From assembly GCA_020845755.1 (NCBI GenBank), contig JADLFE010000035.1:33351-97350 (forward strand): 64,000 nt of DNA. The letters run 5' to 3'. The position numbers were made by a program, and so were the translations under genes. The notes below the pieces were generated by a model. That model made no database searches. It saw nothing but the letters and a program-made list of their open reading frames with translations, and was not told the origin of the DNA. Below are positions 26,303 to 35,699 of this stretch, piece by piece. The stretch's first letter is position 1, and the number at the start of each line of letters is the position of its first letter. Origin of the DNA: Phycisphaerales bacterium. Lineage in GTDB: Bacteria; Planctomycetota; Phycisphaerae; Phycisphaerales; UBA1924.

Positions 26303-28597
26303 ATGGTCGCTCTTCGCGCATGGCGTGGAATGTCTGGGCTGATCTCGCTGGCAACCGTGACCAGCGGATTGTTCGCCGCGGCGGCGGTGCAGTACGAGCA
26401 TGAGCCCCCCGCGCCCCTGGTATCACGGGACTTCGACGACATCGCCGTCGGCGCACCTCCACCCGGGCTCAACGTCACCACGCCCGCATACAAGGCCTCC
26501 GTCGTCGACAACACCACCGTCGGACGATCGCTCAAGATCGAGCGCACCGGCGATGGCGACACCGGCGTCCTGATCGGCATCCTCAACCCCGATTCGCTCC
26601 GCGGCCGCAACATCACGCTCAAGGCCAAAGTGCGCACAACGGACGGAACCCGGGCCGGCCTGTGGCTCCGCGTCGACCGAGAGAACCAAACCCAGGGCTT
26701 CTTCGACAACATGGCCGACCGCCTGATCACCACAACCACCTGGGGCGAATACGACATCACCGGCGATGTCGCGACCGATGCCTCCGGCATCGTCTACGGC
26801 CTGCTCGTCTTCGGTCCCGGGCCCGTCTGGCTCGACTCCCTCACCATCACCGACGCGGGCAAAGCCGAAGTTCGCGCCCCCGATGTCGCGCCCTTGAGCG
26901 AACGAGGCCGCGACAACATCATCGCCCTCACCCGCCTCGTCGGCGTGCTCCGGAGTTTCTCCCCCACCACCGAATCCCGTGGCGTGGATTGGGACACCTA
27001 CACGATCGACGCCGTCAATGCCGTCGAACCCTGCAATGACGCGGACGAACTCGTCACGACGCTCAACGCATGGACACTCCCAATCGCGCCGGGCGTTCAA
27101 TTCTGGCGCGGCCATCGCGACGTGTGCCCCGCCGAACCAGCACGTCCCGAAAACGCCAGCGGCGCCGTCGCAATGGTTTACAGGGGCTTCGCCGATCCAG
27201 GCCTCGATCCCTCGCAGCGCCGCATGAACGTCTACTCCAGCGAGAAGGTCCGCATCGACCTCAACGCCGAGGCCACCGACTCACTGCCCGGGCCGGGCGA
27301 AACCGTCACGATCAGCCTCGGCAGCGACGTCTTCGCTCGCATCCCCATCGCGCCGTATGTCAACGGTGAACGCACGCTCCCCGAAGCGACCGCCGAATTC
27401 CCGACACGCGCCAAGGAGCGGAGCAAGTCGTGGCGTGCCGACACCTCCGAGCGCGCCGTGCGCTTCGCCGTGCTCATCGAGGCCTGGAACACGCTCAACC
27501 ACTTCTATCCGTACTTCGACGTGACGCAGACCGACTGGGTCGCGGCCCTTCAGCCCGCGCTCGAAAAGGCCGCCACCGACGTCACGCCGCAAGACCTCTG
27601 GCAGACGCTCGCCATGATGCACGCCAAGATCAAGGACGGGCACGGCTGGACCGGCGGCCCGGGGCAGTTCTCGGTCATGCCCCACCCCTACTCCTCCGAG
27701 TGGGTCGGCGATGAAATCGTCATCCGCCGTGTCGCCGAAAACGTCGCTGATCGCCTCTCGCCCGGCGACGTCATCGAAGCAATCGATGGGACGAGCGTGC
27801 GAGACATCTACAAGAACATCGAGCCCACCATCTGCGCCGCCAGCGAGCAATGGAAGCAACACCGCGCCCTGGCGCAGATCGGATGGGGACCGGGGAAGAA
27901 CGACGTCACGCTCTCGATCAAGCGTGGCACCGCATCTCTCGAAGTCTCGATCCCGCGCATGGGACACACCGAGCCGAAGATGCAGCGCCCCGAGAACGGG
28001 AGCGAACTCGCGCCCGGCATCGTCTACTTCAATCTCGACGCCACGGACTTTGCCGCCCTCTCCGCCAACCTTGCCAAGCTCGCCGCGGCCAAGGGCATCG
28101 TCTTCGACCTCCGCGGTTATCCCGACCAAGCCGGCTCGGCCGTCCTGCCCTATCTCAGCGACTCCAACCTCAAGAGCGCCCGGTGGCGCGTGCCCATCAT
28201 CGCGCGCCCGAACTACCAACGCGTCCGCTTCAACGTCAGCAACTGGGACCTGCCGCCGCAGAAGCCGCGGCTGACCAGCAACGTCGCGTTTGTCACCGAC
28301 GGGCGTGCCATCAGTTATGCCGAAAGTTGCATGGGGATCGTCGAAGCCTACAAACTCGGCGAGATCGTCGGCGCCGCCACCGCCGGATCCAACGGCAATA
28401 TCACCACCGCCCAACTCCCCTGCGGCTACTCCGTCACCTGGACCGGGATGCAGGTCCTCAAGCACGACGGTTCGCGCCACCACGGCGTGGGGATCCTTCC
28501 AACCGTGCCCGTCGCGCCGACCAGGGAAGGCCTCGCCGCGGGACGCGATGAAGTGCTGGAAAAGGCCGTGGAAGTCGTGAAGGCGAAGATCAAGTAG
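26303..28597 (+). CDS. Secreted S41-family (C-terminal processing-like) peptidase
   Basis: 764 aa. The ATG at 26303 is chosen for the AAGGAGG site just upstream and the hydrophobic leader that follows (about 13-35). Residues about 40-200 form a carbohydrate-binding-like or jelly-roll domain. A helical cap (AWNTLNHFYPYFDV) follows, then a PDZ-like segment (LSPGDVIEAIDG) and the S41 core (IVFDLRGYP; GRAISYAES with the probable nucleophile Ser; AATAGSNGN). The family cleaves near hydrophobic C-termini. Some homologues act as tricorn-like scavengers outside the cytoplasm. Substrate unknown. Confidence 0.88.
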   Translation: MVALRAWRGMSGLISLATVTSGLFAAAAVQYEHEPPAPLVSRDFDDIAVGAPPPGLNVTTPAYKASVVDNTTVGRSLKIERTGDGDTGVLIGILNPDSLRGRNITLKAKVRTTDGTRAGLWLRVDRENQTQGFFDNMADRLITTTTWGEYDITGDVATDASGIVYGLLVFGPGPVWLDSLTITDAGKAEVRAPDVAPLSERGRDNIIALTRLVGVLRSFSPTTESRGVDWDTYTIDAVNAVEPCNDADELVTTLNAWTLPIAPGVQFWRGHRDVCPAEPARPENASGAVAMVYRGFADPGLDPSQRRMNVYSSEKVRIDLNAEATDSLPGPGETVTISLGSDVFARIPIAPYVNGERTLPEATAEFPTRAKERSKSWRADTSERAVRFAVLIEAWNTLNHFYPYFDVTQTDWVAALQPALEKAATDVTPQDLWQTLAMMHAKIKDGHGWTGGPGQFSVMPHPYSSEWVGDEIVIRRVAENVADRLSPGDVIEAIDGTSVRDIYKNIEPTICAASEQWKQHRALAQIGWGPGKNDVTLSIKRGTASLEVSIPRMGHTEPKMQRPENGSELAPGIVYFNLDATDFAALSANLAKLAAAKGIVFDLRGYPDQAGSAVLPYLSDSNLKSARWRVPIIARPNYQRVRFNVSNWDLPPQKPRLTSNVAFVTDGRAISYAESCMGIVEAYKLGEIVGAATAGSNGNITTAQLPCGYSVTWTGMQVLKHDGSRHHGVGILPTVPVAPTREGLAAGRDEVLEKAVEVVKAKIK

Positions 28598-28623
28598 AAC
28601 GCCGGTAATCGTGAAATCGCCCG

Positions 28624-29454
28624 CTACGCCGGCTTGGGCGTGGTGTTCTTGGCGATCGACTCCAGCACCGAGATCATGTGCTTGTCGATGTTCGGATCGC
28701 GCGATTCGCCGCCCTGGATCGAGTAGGTCGGCTGCACGTGCGATTCGCCGCAGATCACCGTCAGGAGGTTCGCGACAAGACGCGACTCATCTCCCGCGGG
28801 GAGTTTGTGCCCCTGCTGGCTCAGCAGTTCGACAGCGTGGTGCACGATCTGCACAGCGCCGTCAACGATGACCTTGCGCGCATCGACGAGCGCCTGGGCC
28901 TGCTGACGTACCAGCATCGCCTGGGCGATCTCCGGCGCGTAACTGAGATCCGAGAGTTCGAACGCGCTCACCTCCGCGCCGGCGCTGGCGACCTTCTGCT
29001 GCAGAATCTCCCGCATCTCCTTGGCTACGACGCCCGTCTCACTCTTCAGGCTGACCTGGTGGGTGCTCGATTCATACGGATAGCGCGACGCCACCTGCTT
29101 CAGCACCGCCATCGCCTGCGTTCGCACGAAACCCGCCGCATCCTGCACCTCCAGCGCCGCCTTCACGCTGTCCACAAACCGGAACGTCACAACGCCAGCG
29201 ACGACGATCGGATTTCCGTTGCCGTCGGCGACCACGGTGCGATTGACATCGATCGCCTGGTTCTTCGTGGAGATCTTGATGACCTTCCGCCCCCACATGT
29301 TCACCCACGACAGGCCGGGGCTCTTCACCAACTTCGAGAACTTGCCCCATTCAAGCACCACCGCCTCTTCCTGCGGGTGCACCACCAGCCACGAGGCAAA
29401 CACAGTGATCGGAAAGAAGATGATGCTCAGGACGAGTGTCAGCAGACTTTCCAT
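28624..29454 (-). CDS. SPFH/Band 7 domain membrane protein
   Basis: 276 aa. One N-terminal membrane segment (about 5-25) is followed directly by an SPFH domain (about 26-200; VVHPQEEAVVLEWGKFSKLV, then VTFRFVDSVKAAL and SSTHQVSLKSETGVVAKEMREIL) and a helical coiled region rich in Gln/Ala (AQAMLVRQQAQALVDARK). Such proteins form large membrane-bound ring or cage assemblies and often recruit proteases. No NfeD partner or FtsH gene is beside it. It lies convergent with the S41 gene. Confidence 0.88.
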   Translation of the reverse strand: MESLLTLVLSIIFFPITVFASWLVVHPQEEAVVLEWGKFSKLVKSPGLSWVNMWGRKVIKISTKNQAIDVNRTVVADGNGNPIVVAGVVTFRFVDSVKAALEVQDAAGFVRTQAMAVLKQVASRYPYESSTHQVSLKSETGVVAKEMREILQQKVASAGAEVSAFELSDLSYAPEIAQAMLVRQQAQALVDARKVIVDGAVQIVHHAVELLSQQGHKLPAGDESRLVANLLTVICGESHVQPTYSIQGGESRDPNIDKHMISVLESIAKNTTPKPA

Positions 29455-29632
29455 ATCATCCCCCCAAGGCGGCTCGGCTGTGCGAGATTGTTTTCGAACC
29501 GCGTCCGAAAATATACCGATACGCCCGCTGACGGTTGCGTCGTGCGATCACCCCGCACCGATCATTCCTACTGGATTTCGTGCGGTTTTCGGCTGCGGAT
29601 TACCGTGCGGTCTTCGGCGCGTGACACGCCGT

Positions 29633-30418
29633 CTATGCGCCCAGGATATTCACGCCGCTGTCGACATAGATCACTTCGCCCGTCACTCCCGCCGAGAGAT
29701 GCGACGCCAGGTACACGCCCGTGTCGCCCACGTCGCTCCCCAACGTGGCGCGCCGCAAGGGCGCCCGCAGCGCGACGGCCTCTTCCATCGTGTCAGTCCC
29801 GCCGACCGCCGAACTCGCCAGCGTCCGCAGGTACCCTCCCGAGATGATGTTCACGCGGATGCCCATCTGGCCCAGTTCACTGGCCAGGTAGCGTGCCGTG
29901 CATTCCAGCGCCGCCTTGGCGACGCCCATCACGTTGTATCCCGGCACGACCTTCTCGCCGCCGTAGTACGACATGCCCATGATCGAGCCGCCGCCCGAGC
30001 GGGCCATGAGTTCCTTGGCGCGGTTGGCCATCGCCACCAGCGTGTACGCCGAGATGTCCAGCGCCTGCACGAACGCCGAGCGGGGCGTTTCCGTGAACTT
30101 GCCCACCGCCAGCCACTCGCGCTCCGCGAATGCGATCGAGTGAACCAGGAAGTGCATCGCATCAAACTTGTCCGCGTACGCCGCGAACACCATGTCAAGG
30201 TTCGCGTCGCTCGACGCATCCAGGGGCACAAGCCACGGATCGGAGACGCCCAACGCCTCTACCGCGCGGCGCGTGCGGCGTTCGTTCTTCTCTCCCGGGA
30301 GGTGTGTAAAGGCGCAGCGCGCCCCGTGCTCAAGGAACGACTTGGCGATGTGCCACGCGTAGGAACGATCGTTCGCGATACCAACAATCAAGCCAGTCTT
30401 TCCAGTGAGCAATGCCAT
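29633..30418 (-). CDS. fabI: Enoyl-[acyl-carrier-protein] reductase (NADH), FabI
   Basis: 261 aa, start at ATG 30418 after GGGAGG. A short-chain dehydrogenase fold with the FabI-specific nucleotide site GLIVGIANDRSYAWHIA and the catalytic YNVMGVAK (Tyr-x6-Lys) preceded by SYYGGEKVVPGYN. The C-terminal part has the expected VNIISGGYLRTLASSAV. It carries out the last reduction of each fatty-acid elongation cycle. It is divergent from nadC, with 94 bp between the starts. Confidence 0.95.
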   Translation of the reverse strand: MALLTGKTGLIVGIANDRSYAWHIAKSFLEHGARCAFTHLPGEKNERRTRRAVEALGVSDPWLVPLDASSDANLDMVFAAYADKFDAMHFLVHSIAFAEREWLAVGKFTETPRSAFVQALDISAYTLVAMANRAKELMARSGGGSIMGMSYYGGEKVVPGYNVMGVAKAALECTARYLASELGQMGIRVNIISGGYLRTLASSAVGGTDTMEEAVALRAPLRRATLGSDVGDTGVYLASHLSAGVTGEVIYVDSGVNILGA

Positions 30419-30460
30419 GCCGCCTCCCGAGAATGCCCGGCCTCCGGGCGCGAATTGCCA

Positions 30461-30466
30461 AGTATA
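30461..30466 (-). promoter_or_regulatory. Candidate -10 box of fabI
   Basis: TATACT on the minus strand, a 5 of 6 match to TATAAT, about 43 bases before the fabI ATG in the short divergent region. No convincing -35 box is visible at the right distance. Confidence 0.3.
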
Positions 30467-30512
30467 CCCGCACGCACAGCCCGATGGGCCCGTGCTACCT
30501 TTGTTCGTGCCC

Positions 30513-31463
30513 ATGCAGGACCTGAACACCCTCACGCTCCCTGACTTGTTCCACGAACTGACCTCGCGCCGCGTCGCGGGGGGCGACACGCTCGTGCATC
30601 GCCTGCTCGAACTTGCCCGCGACGAAGACCTGGGCGAGCAGGGCGATGTCACCACCCGCTTCTTCGCCAAGCCCGACGCTCACTCCGCGTGCGACATCGT
30701 CGCGCGCAATGACGCCGTCGTCGCCGGCCTGGAATTGATCCCCAACGTGCTCGCCCTCATGGGCGGCGGGACAGTCCGCGCCGGCGCGCGCGACGGCCAG
30801 CGCGTCTCGCCTCGCCAACCCCTCGCCCGCCTCGAAGGACCCTCGCACGCCATCCTCGCCGCAGAACGCCCCATCCTCAACCTCCTCGGGCGACTCAGCG
30901 GGGTGGCAACCCGCACAGCGTCATTCGTCGCCGCCATGGGCTCAGGCGTTCGCGCCAAACTCTTCGACACCCGAAAGACCACGCCCGGTCTGCGTGTGCT
31001 CGAGAAATACGCCGTCCGCTGCGGCGGGGGCATGTGCCATCGCATGGGCCTCTGCGACGCCGTCCTCCTGAAGGACAACCACCTCACCGGCACCACCGAC
31101 GCCGATCTCGGGCGCTTCGTCACGGACGCCGCCCAACGCGCCCGCGCCTCCTGCTCTATCTCCTTCTTCGAGGTCGAGGTCGATCGTCTCTCGCAATTCG
31201 ACTCCATCCTCGCGGCCCAGCGCACGGCGCCGCCCAATGGCAAGATCGACATCGTCCTCCTCGACAACATGAGCCCCGACCTGCTCGCAAAGGCCGTCGC
31301 GATGCGAGACAACTCTGGCCTTGCGATCGAACTCGAAGCCTCGGGCGGCGTGCGAGAGGACACCATCCGCGCCATCGCGCTGGCCGGCGTCGATCGCATC
31401 TCGGCCGGAACACTCACGCACGGCGCGACATGGGTCGATTTCGGCCTGGACGCCGTCGCGTGA
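30513..31463 (+). CDS. nadC: Nicotinate-nucleotide pyrophosphorylase (quinolinate phosphoribosyltransferase)
   Basis: 316 aa from the ATG at 30513; a GTG two codons earlier is also possible, and no clear ribosome site is seen for either. Family signatures are present: DEDLGEQGDVTT, ERPILNLLGRLSG, FDTRKTTPGLRVLEKYAVRCGGG, LLKDNHL and LEASGG. The enzyme turns quinolinate and PRPP into nicotinate mononucleotide in de novo NAD synthesis. The usual GGGxNHR motif reads GGGMCHR here. Its stop overlaps the birA GTG start. Confidence 0.95.
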   Translation: MQDLNTLTLPDLFHELTSRRVAGGDTLVHRLLELARDEDLGEQGDVTTRFFAKPDAHSACDIVARNDAVVAGLELIPNVLALMGGGTVRAGARDGQRVSPRQPLARLEGPSHAILAAERPILNLLGRLSGVATRTASFVAAMGSGVRAKLFDTRKTTPGLRVLEKYAVRCGGGMCHRMGLCDAVLLKDNHLTGTTDADLGRFVTDAAQRARASCSISFFEVEVDRLSQFDSILAAQRTAPPNGKIDIVLLDNMSPDLLAKAVAMRDNSGLAIELEASGGVREDTIRAIALAGVDRISAGTLTHGATWVDFGLDAVA

Positions 31464-32317
31464 ACACTCGCGCGGGCGAATTCGCCGCCCTGCAACGCGC
31501 GGGCGAGCATGCAGGCCGGCGCGTGATCGTGGTCGACCGGTGCGAATCGACGCAGGACATTGCGAAGGACTATGCGACCAGGTCCGACGCGGGGCCCGGC
31601 GTGGCCATCATCGCCCGCCGCCAGACCGCCGGTCGCGGACGCCTCGGCCGCGCCTGGGCCGACACCGCTGAATCCGGTCTGGCAATGTCCCTCACACTCG
31701 ACGCCCGCGCCGTCTCCGACCCCGGCCTGCTCTCGATCGGCGTGGGGCTCGCCGCGTGCCAGGCGTGCGAATTCGTGCTGAAATGCAGCCCAGTTCCCGA
31801 TGCCGGCGCCGCGACCGCGCCGAAGTCCGAGGGCCCGCCCACCGTTATCCCCACGCTCGGCCTGCGCTGGCCCAATGACGTCGTCGAGCGCTCGCTCGGG
31901 CGTAAACTCGCCGGCATTCTCATCGAACGCTCCGCCGATGTCTTCATCATCGGTATCGGCATCAACTGCCTGCAACGCGACACCGACTGGCCCGAGGCCC
32001 TGCGTGCCCGCGCGGTGTCACTCCTCGAACTCCAGCCCCGTCTTGACCGCGCGTCGCTCCGCGCGCTCATCGCCGGTGAGGTGCTCCGCTCAATCGATCG
32101 CGTGCTCGCGCTGCCGCACGTTCAGATCGCACGCGATTGGTTCGCCCGCGACACGCTCGTCGGCTCACGCCGCGTCTTTGAGCACGCCGGCGCGCGCGTC
32201 CGCGGACTGGTCGAATCGATCGACCCGCTCAGCCATCTCATCGTGCGCGACGACACGGGCTCTCTCCATCGACTGCCGGCCCTCACCACCTCGATGGTCC
32301 ACGACGAGATCGCCTGA
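31460..32317 (+). CDS. birA: Biotin-[acetyl-CoA carboxylase] ligase
   Basis: 285 aa. The GTG start at 31460 overlaps the nadC stop (GTGA), which argues for coupled translation. The biotin-binding loop GRGRLGRAW and the core LRWPNDVV...GRKLAGILIE are clear. There is no N-terminal helix-turn-helix domain, so it should be a ligase only and not a repressor as in E. coli BirA. A short C-terminal SH3-like domain is present (about 240-285). Pairing of nadC and birA is seen in several bacteria. Confidence 0.93.
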   Translation: MNTRAGEFAALQRAGEHAGRRVIVVDRCESTQDIAKDYATRSDAGPGVAIIARRQTAGRGRLGRAWADTAESGLAMSLTLDARAVSDPGLLSIGVGLAACQACEFVLKCSPVPDAGAATAPKSEGPPTVIPTLGLRWPNDVVERSLGRKLAGILIERSADVFIIGIGINCLQRDTDWPEALRARAVSLLELQPRLDRASLRALIAGEVLRSIDRVLALPHVQIARDWFARDTLVGSRRVFEHAGARVRGLVESIDPLSHLIVRDDTGSLHRLPALTTSMVHDEIA

Positions 32318-32329
32318 TCGCGTCCCGCA

Positions 32330-33001
32330 CTAAAACTCCGGCCTGCTCTCCAATTCTACCCGGCGTCCCGTCGAAGGATCCATGAACGCCAGAAAACTCG
32401 CGTGCAGCATGAGTCGCGTCGAGTGCGGCGGCGGCGAATACAGCACATCTCCGATGATCGGGTGTCCCATCCCGCCTTCCGCGCGAGGCACCGCCGCGTG
32501 CACACGCAACTGATGGGTGCGTCCCGTGATCGGCTCGAACTCCACCCGCGTCCGATCCACCTCGCGCGAGAGAACCCGGAATATCGTCGTCGAAGGCTTG
32601 CCGTGAACGTGATCCACGATCTGGATTGGGCGTCGCTCGACGTCCGGTCTGATCGGCAGGCTCACCCGCCCCGCGTCGGCGTCGACCAGGCCGTGGAGCA
32701 GCGCGGCGTATTTCTTGTCCACCATCCTCGCCTCGAACTGCATCGAAAGTTCGCGCTGCGAATCCTCGTCCAGAGCCATGAGCAGGATGCCCGACGTCTC
32801 CATGTCAAGGCGATGGATCACCATCGGCCCGGTCGCATCCGGGAACATCTGCCGGCACACCTCCACGCAATTCGGCACCGCCGGGTTCTTGCCCGGAACC
32901 GAAAGGACCCCGCTCGGCTTGTTGATCGCAACGTAGCCCCGACCGCGGTGAATCACCTCCATCACGGGGTCGGGCTCGGCATGTCGTGGAGGCGGAATCA
33001 C
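32330..33001 (-). CDS. RluA-family pseudouridine synthase
   Basis: 223 aa from a GTG at 33001; an ATG 13 codons later (32962) is an alternative because the conserved region begins right there (VIHRGRGYVAINKPSGVLSVPG). The catalytic motif HRLDMETSGILL contains the essential Asp, and the family RTHQLRVH motif follows. No S4 domain is present. The protein is short, like the tRNA or rRNA RluA/TruC-type enzymes, but the target uridine cannot be read from sequence. It is convergent with birA, 12 bp apart. Confidence 0.9.
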   Translation of the reverse strand: MIPPPRHAEPDPVMEVIHRGRGYVAINKPSGVLSVPGKNPAVPNCVEVCRQMFPDATGPMVIHRLDMETSGILLMALDEDSQRELSMQFEARMVDKKYAALLHGLVDADAGRVSLPIRPDVERRPIQIVDHVHGKPSTTIFRVLSREVDRTRVEFEPITGRTHQLRVHAAVPRAEGGMGHPIIGDVLYSPPPHSTRLMLHASFLAFMDPSTGRRVELESRPEF

Positions 33002-33137
33002 GGCTGGGCGATTATGGGGCAGACGATCCTGAATAAGGACTTGAATATGGGCAATGGCGCGGGCCGATAGGGTGCGCTATCGTTGGGTCTAGGAACTGTA
33101 CCGCGGCCATTCTGGGCAGCGGAAGGAGTCGATCACG

Positions 33138-34448
33138 ATGCGTACGTCGATGCCGCGGCCCGGAACCAGCATTGGTGTCGGTTTGGTCATGTTCGCACTC
33201 GCAGGGAGCGCCATCGCCCAGCCCGCTGGAGCCGCCTCGCACGCCTCCCAGCCCGGACAGCCCGCCGCCCAGCCGCCCGCACCGCCCTTGGATTGGGTCA
33301 AGGAAGAATCGGGCCTCCTGAAGAACTATGTGCAGCTCACCAAGCGTGAGCAGTTCGTGAAAGCCGGCGAGCAGTATTTCAACGCCGACGCGAGTTGGAT
33401 CATCTTCCAGGCCGTACCCGTCCCCGAGGCCGGTCAGGAACCCCAGAGCGCGTATCTGATGTACGTCGCCAAGGTCGACCGTGATCAGAAGGGTCACGTC
33501 AAGGGCCTCTCCCAGATCACGAAACTCTCCGCCGACGGGAGCGCCAACACATGCGGCTGGTTCGACCCCGTCGAGCCGACGCGCGTGATCTATGGCTCGA
33601 CCATCGATCCGCCCGCGCCCACCAACAAGCCCGGCTACCAGGGCCCCACCGGCCGCTACATGTGGTCGTTCCCGCACGAAATGGAGATCGTCACGCAGGT
33701 CCCTCGCCCGCTCTGGCGCGAGGTCATGGCCAAGCGAGGCGAGAAGAAGGACGAAGCCCTCTGCGGCAACCTGTTCCTCCCCTCGCCCCTCTTCAGGATC
33801 GACGGCTATGACGCCGAATGCTCGTTTTCCAAGGACTCCAAGTGGTTGATCTACACCCACGTGGAAGAGATCCCCGGTGAGAACGGCGCGCCCGCTCGCC
33901 CTGACGCCGACCTTTGGGTCTACAAGATGGCCACCAGCGAGCACCGACGCATCGTCAAGGCCCCGGGCTACGACGGCGGACCCTTCATCAGCCCCGACGG
34001 GACCAAGATCTGCTATCGCTCCGACCGCAAGGGCAACAACGAACTCCAACTCTTCATCGCAGACCTTGAGTTTGATTCCGACGGCGTGCCGACCGGTGCC
34101 AAGAACGAGCACCAACTCACCGACGCGAACGTGAACTGGGCTCCATACTGGGACCCTTCCGGCACGTTCCTCATCTACGCCAGCAGCCAGTTCGGGCATC
34201 AGAACTACGAGGTCGTCGCCATCGAGGCCGACGCCACGAAGCCCATGGCCGATCTTCGCACCCGGCGCATCACGACCGCCACCGGCGCCGATGTGCTCCC
34301 TGTCTTCAGCAACGACGGCACGCTGATGATGTGGACCTCACAGCGAGCCCCGAAGATCGAAGGCGAAGAACGCCCCTCCAGCCAGATCTGGTGCGCCGAG
34401 TGGATCGGCGGCAAGAACGCGACCGATCTCTTCGGCGACAAGAAGTAA
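33138..34448 (+). CDS. Exported TolB-like beta-propeller protein
   Basis: 436 aa; the ATG follows GGAAGGAG. A signal peptide ends near SAIAQ, then an Ala/Pro/Gln-rich linker. The remainder holds WD40/PD40-like blades, seen in AECSFSKDSKWLIYTHVE, GGPFISPDGTKICYRSDRKGNNELQ, APYWDPSGTFLIYASSQFGHQNYEV and LPVFSNDGTLMMWTSQ. Such propellers are often protein-binding modules in the periplasm. No Pal or Tol genes are adjacent, so a true TolB role is unlikely. Confidence 0.85.
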   Translation: MRTSMPRPGTSIGVGLVMFALAGSAIAQPAGAASHASQPGQPAAQPPAPPLDWVKEESGLLKNYVQLTKREQFVKAGEQYFNADASWIIFQAVPVPEAGQEPQSAYLMYVAKVDRDQKGHVKGLSQITKLSADGSANTCGWFDPVEPTRVIYGSTIDPPAPTNKPGYQGPTGRYMWSFPHEMEIVTQVPRPLWREVMAKRGEKKDEALCGNLFLPSPLFRIDGYDAECSFSKDSKWLIYTHVEEIPGENGAPARPDADLWVYKMATSEHRRIVKAPGYDGGPFISPDGTKICYRSDRKGNNELQLFIADLEFDSDGVPTGAKNEHQLTDANVNWAPYWDPSGTFLIYASSQFGHQNYEVVAIEADATKPMADLRTRRITTATGADVLPVFSNDGTLMMWTSQRAPKIEGEERPSSQIWCAEWIGGKNATDLFGDKK

Positions 34449-34562
34449 GGCGAATCGGACCGAAATCACGGCCCTTTGACGGCCGAACCTGAGACCATGA
34501 AAAGGTCCTGTTGGTGCCGCGACGCCGCACATCTCACACCGGCTCGGCGTCATCGATCGCGT

Positions 34563-35543
34563 TCAATCGATCCCCTGCGCCGCCAGCCATCGTTCCGCAT
34601 CGAGCGCCGCCTGGCACCCCATGCCCGACGCCGTCACCGCCTGGCGGTAGTGGCTGTCCGACACGTCGCCGGCCGCGAACACACCCTCGATGTTGGTGTG
34701 GCTTGTTCGGGTCTTGAGCGCGACGTACCCGCCCTGGTCCAGTTCGATCCCGCTGTCCTTCAGGAACGACGTCGCCGGCGTGTGCCCGATCGCCACGAAC
34801 AGGCCGGCCAGCGCCAACTCCGACCGCTGCTTGGTCACCGTGTCCTCCAGCAGCACGCCGCTGATTCGCTCGCCGCCCAGCACGTCGACCACGGCCTTGT
34901 TGTACAGCACCTTGGCGTTGGGTCGATCGAGGAATCGCTTCTGCATGATCTTGCTAGCACGGAGCGAATCGCGCCGGTGGATGATGTACACCGTAGAGCC
35001 GAACTTGGTGAGGTAGGTCGCCTCCTCCAGCGCGGTGTCGCCGCCGCCCACGACCGCCAGCGGCTGATCGCGGAAGACCGGGAGCGCGCCGTCGCACACG
35101 GCGCAGGCCGAAACACCGCCGCCCGACGTCGCCAGGCGCATCTCGTTCTTGAGCCCCAGCCAGTTGGCGGTCGCGCCCGTCGCGATGATGACCGCGTGGG
35201 CCCGGATCTGCTTGGCGTCGCTGGTGTGCAGCACGAACGGGCGCTTCGAGAAATCGCAGCGTTCGACATCCTCGCCGACGACCCGGGTGCCGAATCGCTC
35301 GGCCTGCTCCTGGAACTTGGCCATCATGTCAGGGCCCATGATCCCGTGCGGGAAACCCGGGTAATTCTCGACCTCGGTCGTGAGCATGAGTTGCCCGCCG
35401 GGGAGGACGATCGACGGGTTCTGCTTCGGAACCCCGGAATACACGACCGGCTGCAACTGGGCGCGGGCGGCGTAGATCGCGGCCGTCCAGCCCGACGGGC
35501 CCGAGCCGATGATCACCAGTTTGTGCGTTTCATATGTCGTCAT
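34563..35543 (-). CDS. trxB: Thioredoxin-disulfide reductase
   Basis: 326 aa from the ATG at 35543, which begins TYETHKLVIIGSGPSGWTAA; a longer frame adds 17 residues that do not look conserved. FAD-binding GSGPSG, redox-active CAVC in SACAVCDGALP, NADPH-binding VVGGGDTALEEA and the C-terminal FAAGDVSDSHYRQAVTASG are all present. It keeps thioredoxin reduced using NADPH. The length matches the low-molecular-weight bacterial family. Confidence 0.95.
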   Translation of the reverse strand: MTTYETHKLVIIGSGPSGWTAAIYAARAQLQPVVYSGVPKQNPSIVLPGGQLMLTTEVENYPGFPHGIMGPDMMAKFQEQAERFGTRVVGEDVERCDFSKRPFVLHTSDAKQIRAHAVIIATGATANWLGLKNEMRLATSGGGVSACAVCDGALPVFRDQPLAVVGGGDTALEEATYLTKFGSTVYIIHRRDSLRASKIMQKRFLDRPNAKVLYNKAVVDVLGGERISGVLLEDTVTKQRSELALAGLFVAIGHTPATSFLKDSGIELDQGGYVALKTRTSHTNIEGVFAAGDVSDSHYRQAVTASGMGCQAALDAERWLAAQGID

Positions 35544-35699
35544 GGGTGGTCCAAGCAAGATGCCGGGGGACGAGAAGACGCTGAGACGAAACATGAAGGA
35601 TCGATGTCATGACCTCGGATGCCGCACCTTCCGAACGCCGTCACCGGCGCGAGCGACAACGACCACGTTGCGTGCCGCAACGCCGCCGCGCCTTTCCGG

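Noticed and set aside
24290..26401. A 703-codon minus-strand frame opposite the PBP4-type gene
   Set aside because: It has no recognisable domain, and the plus strand has all three penicillin-binding motifs and a signal peptide.
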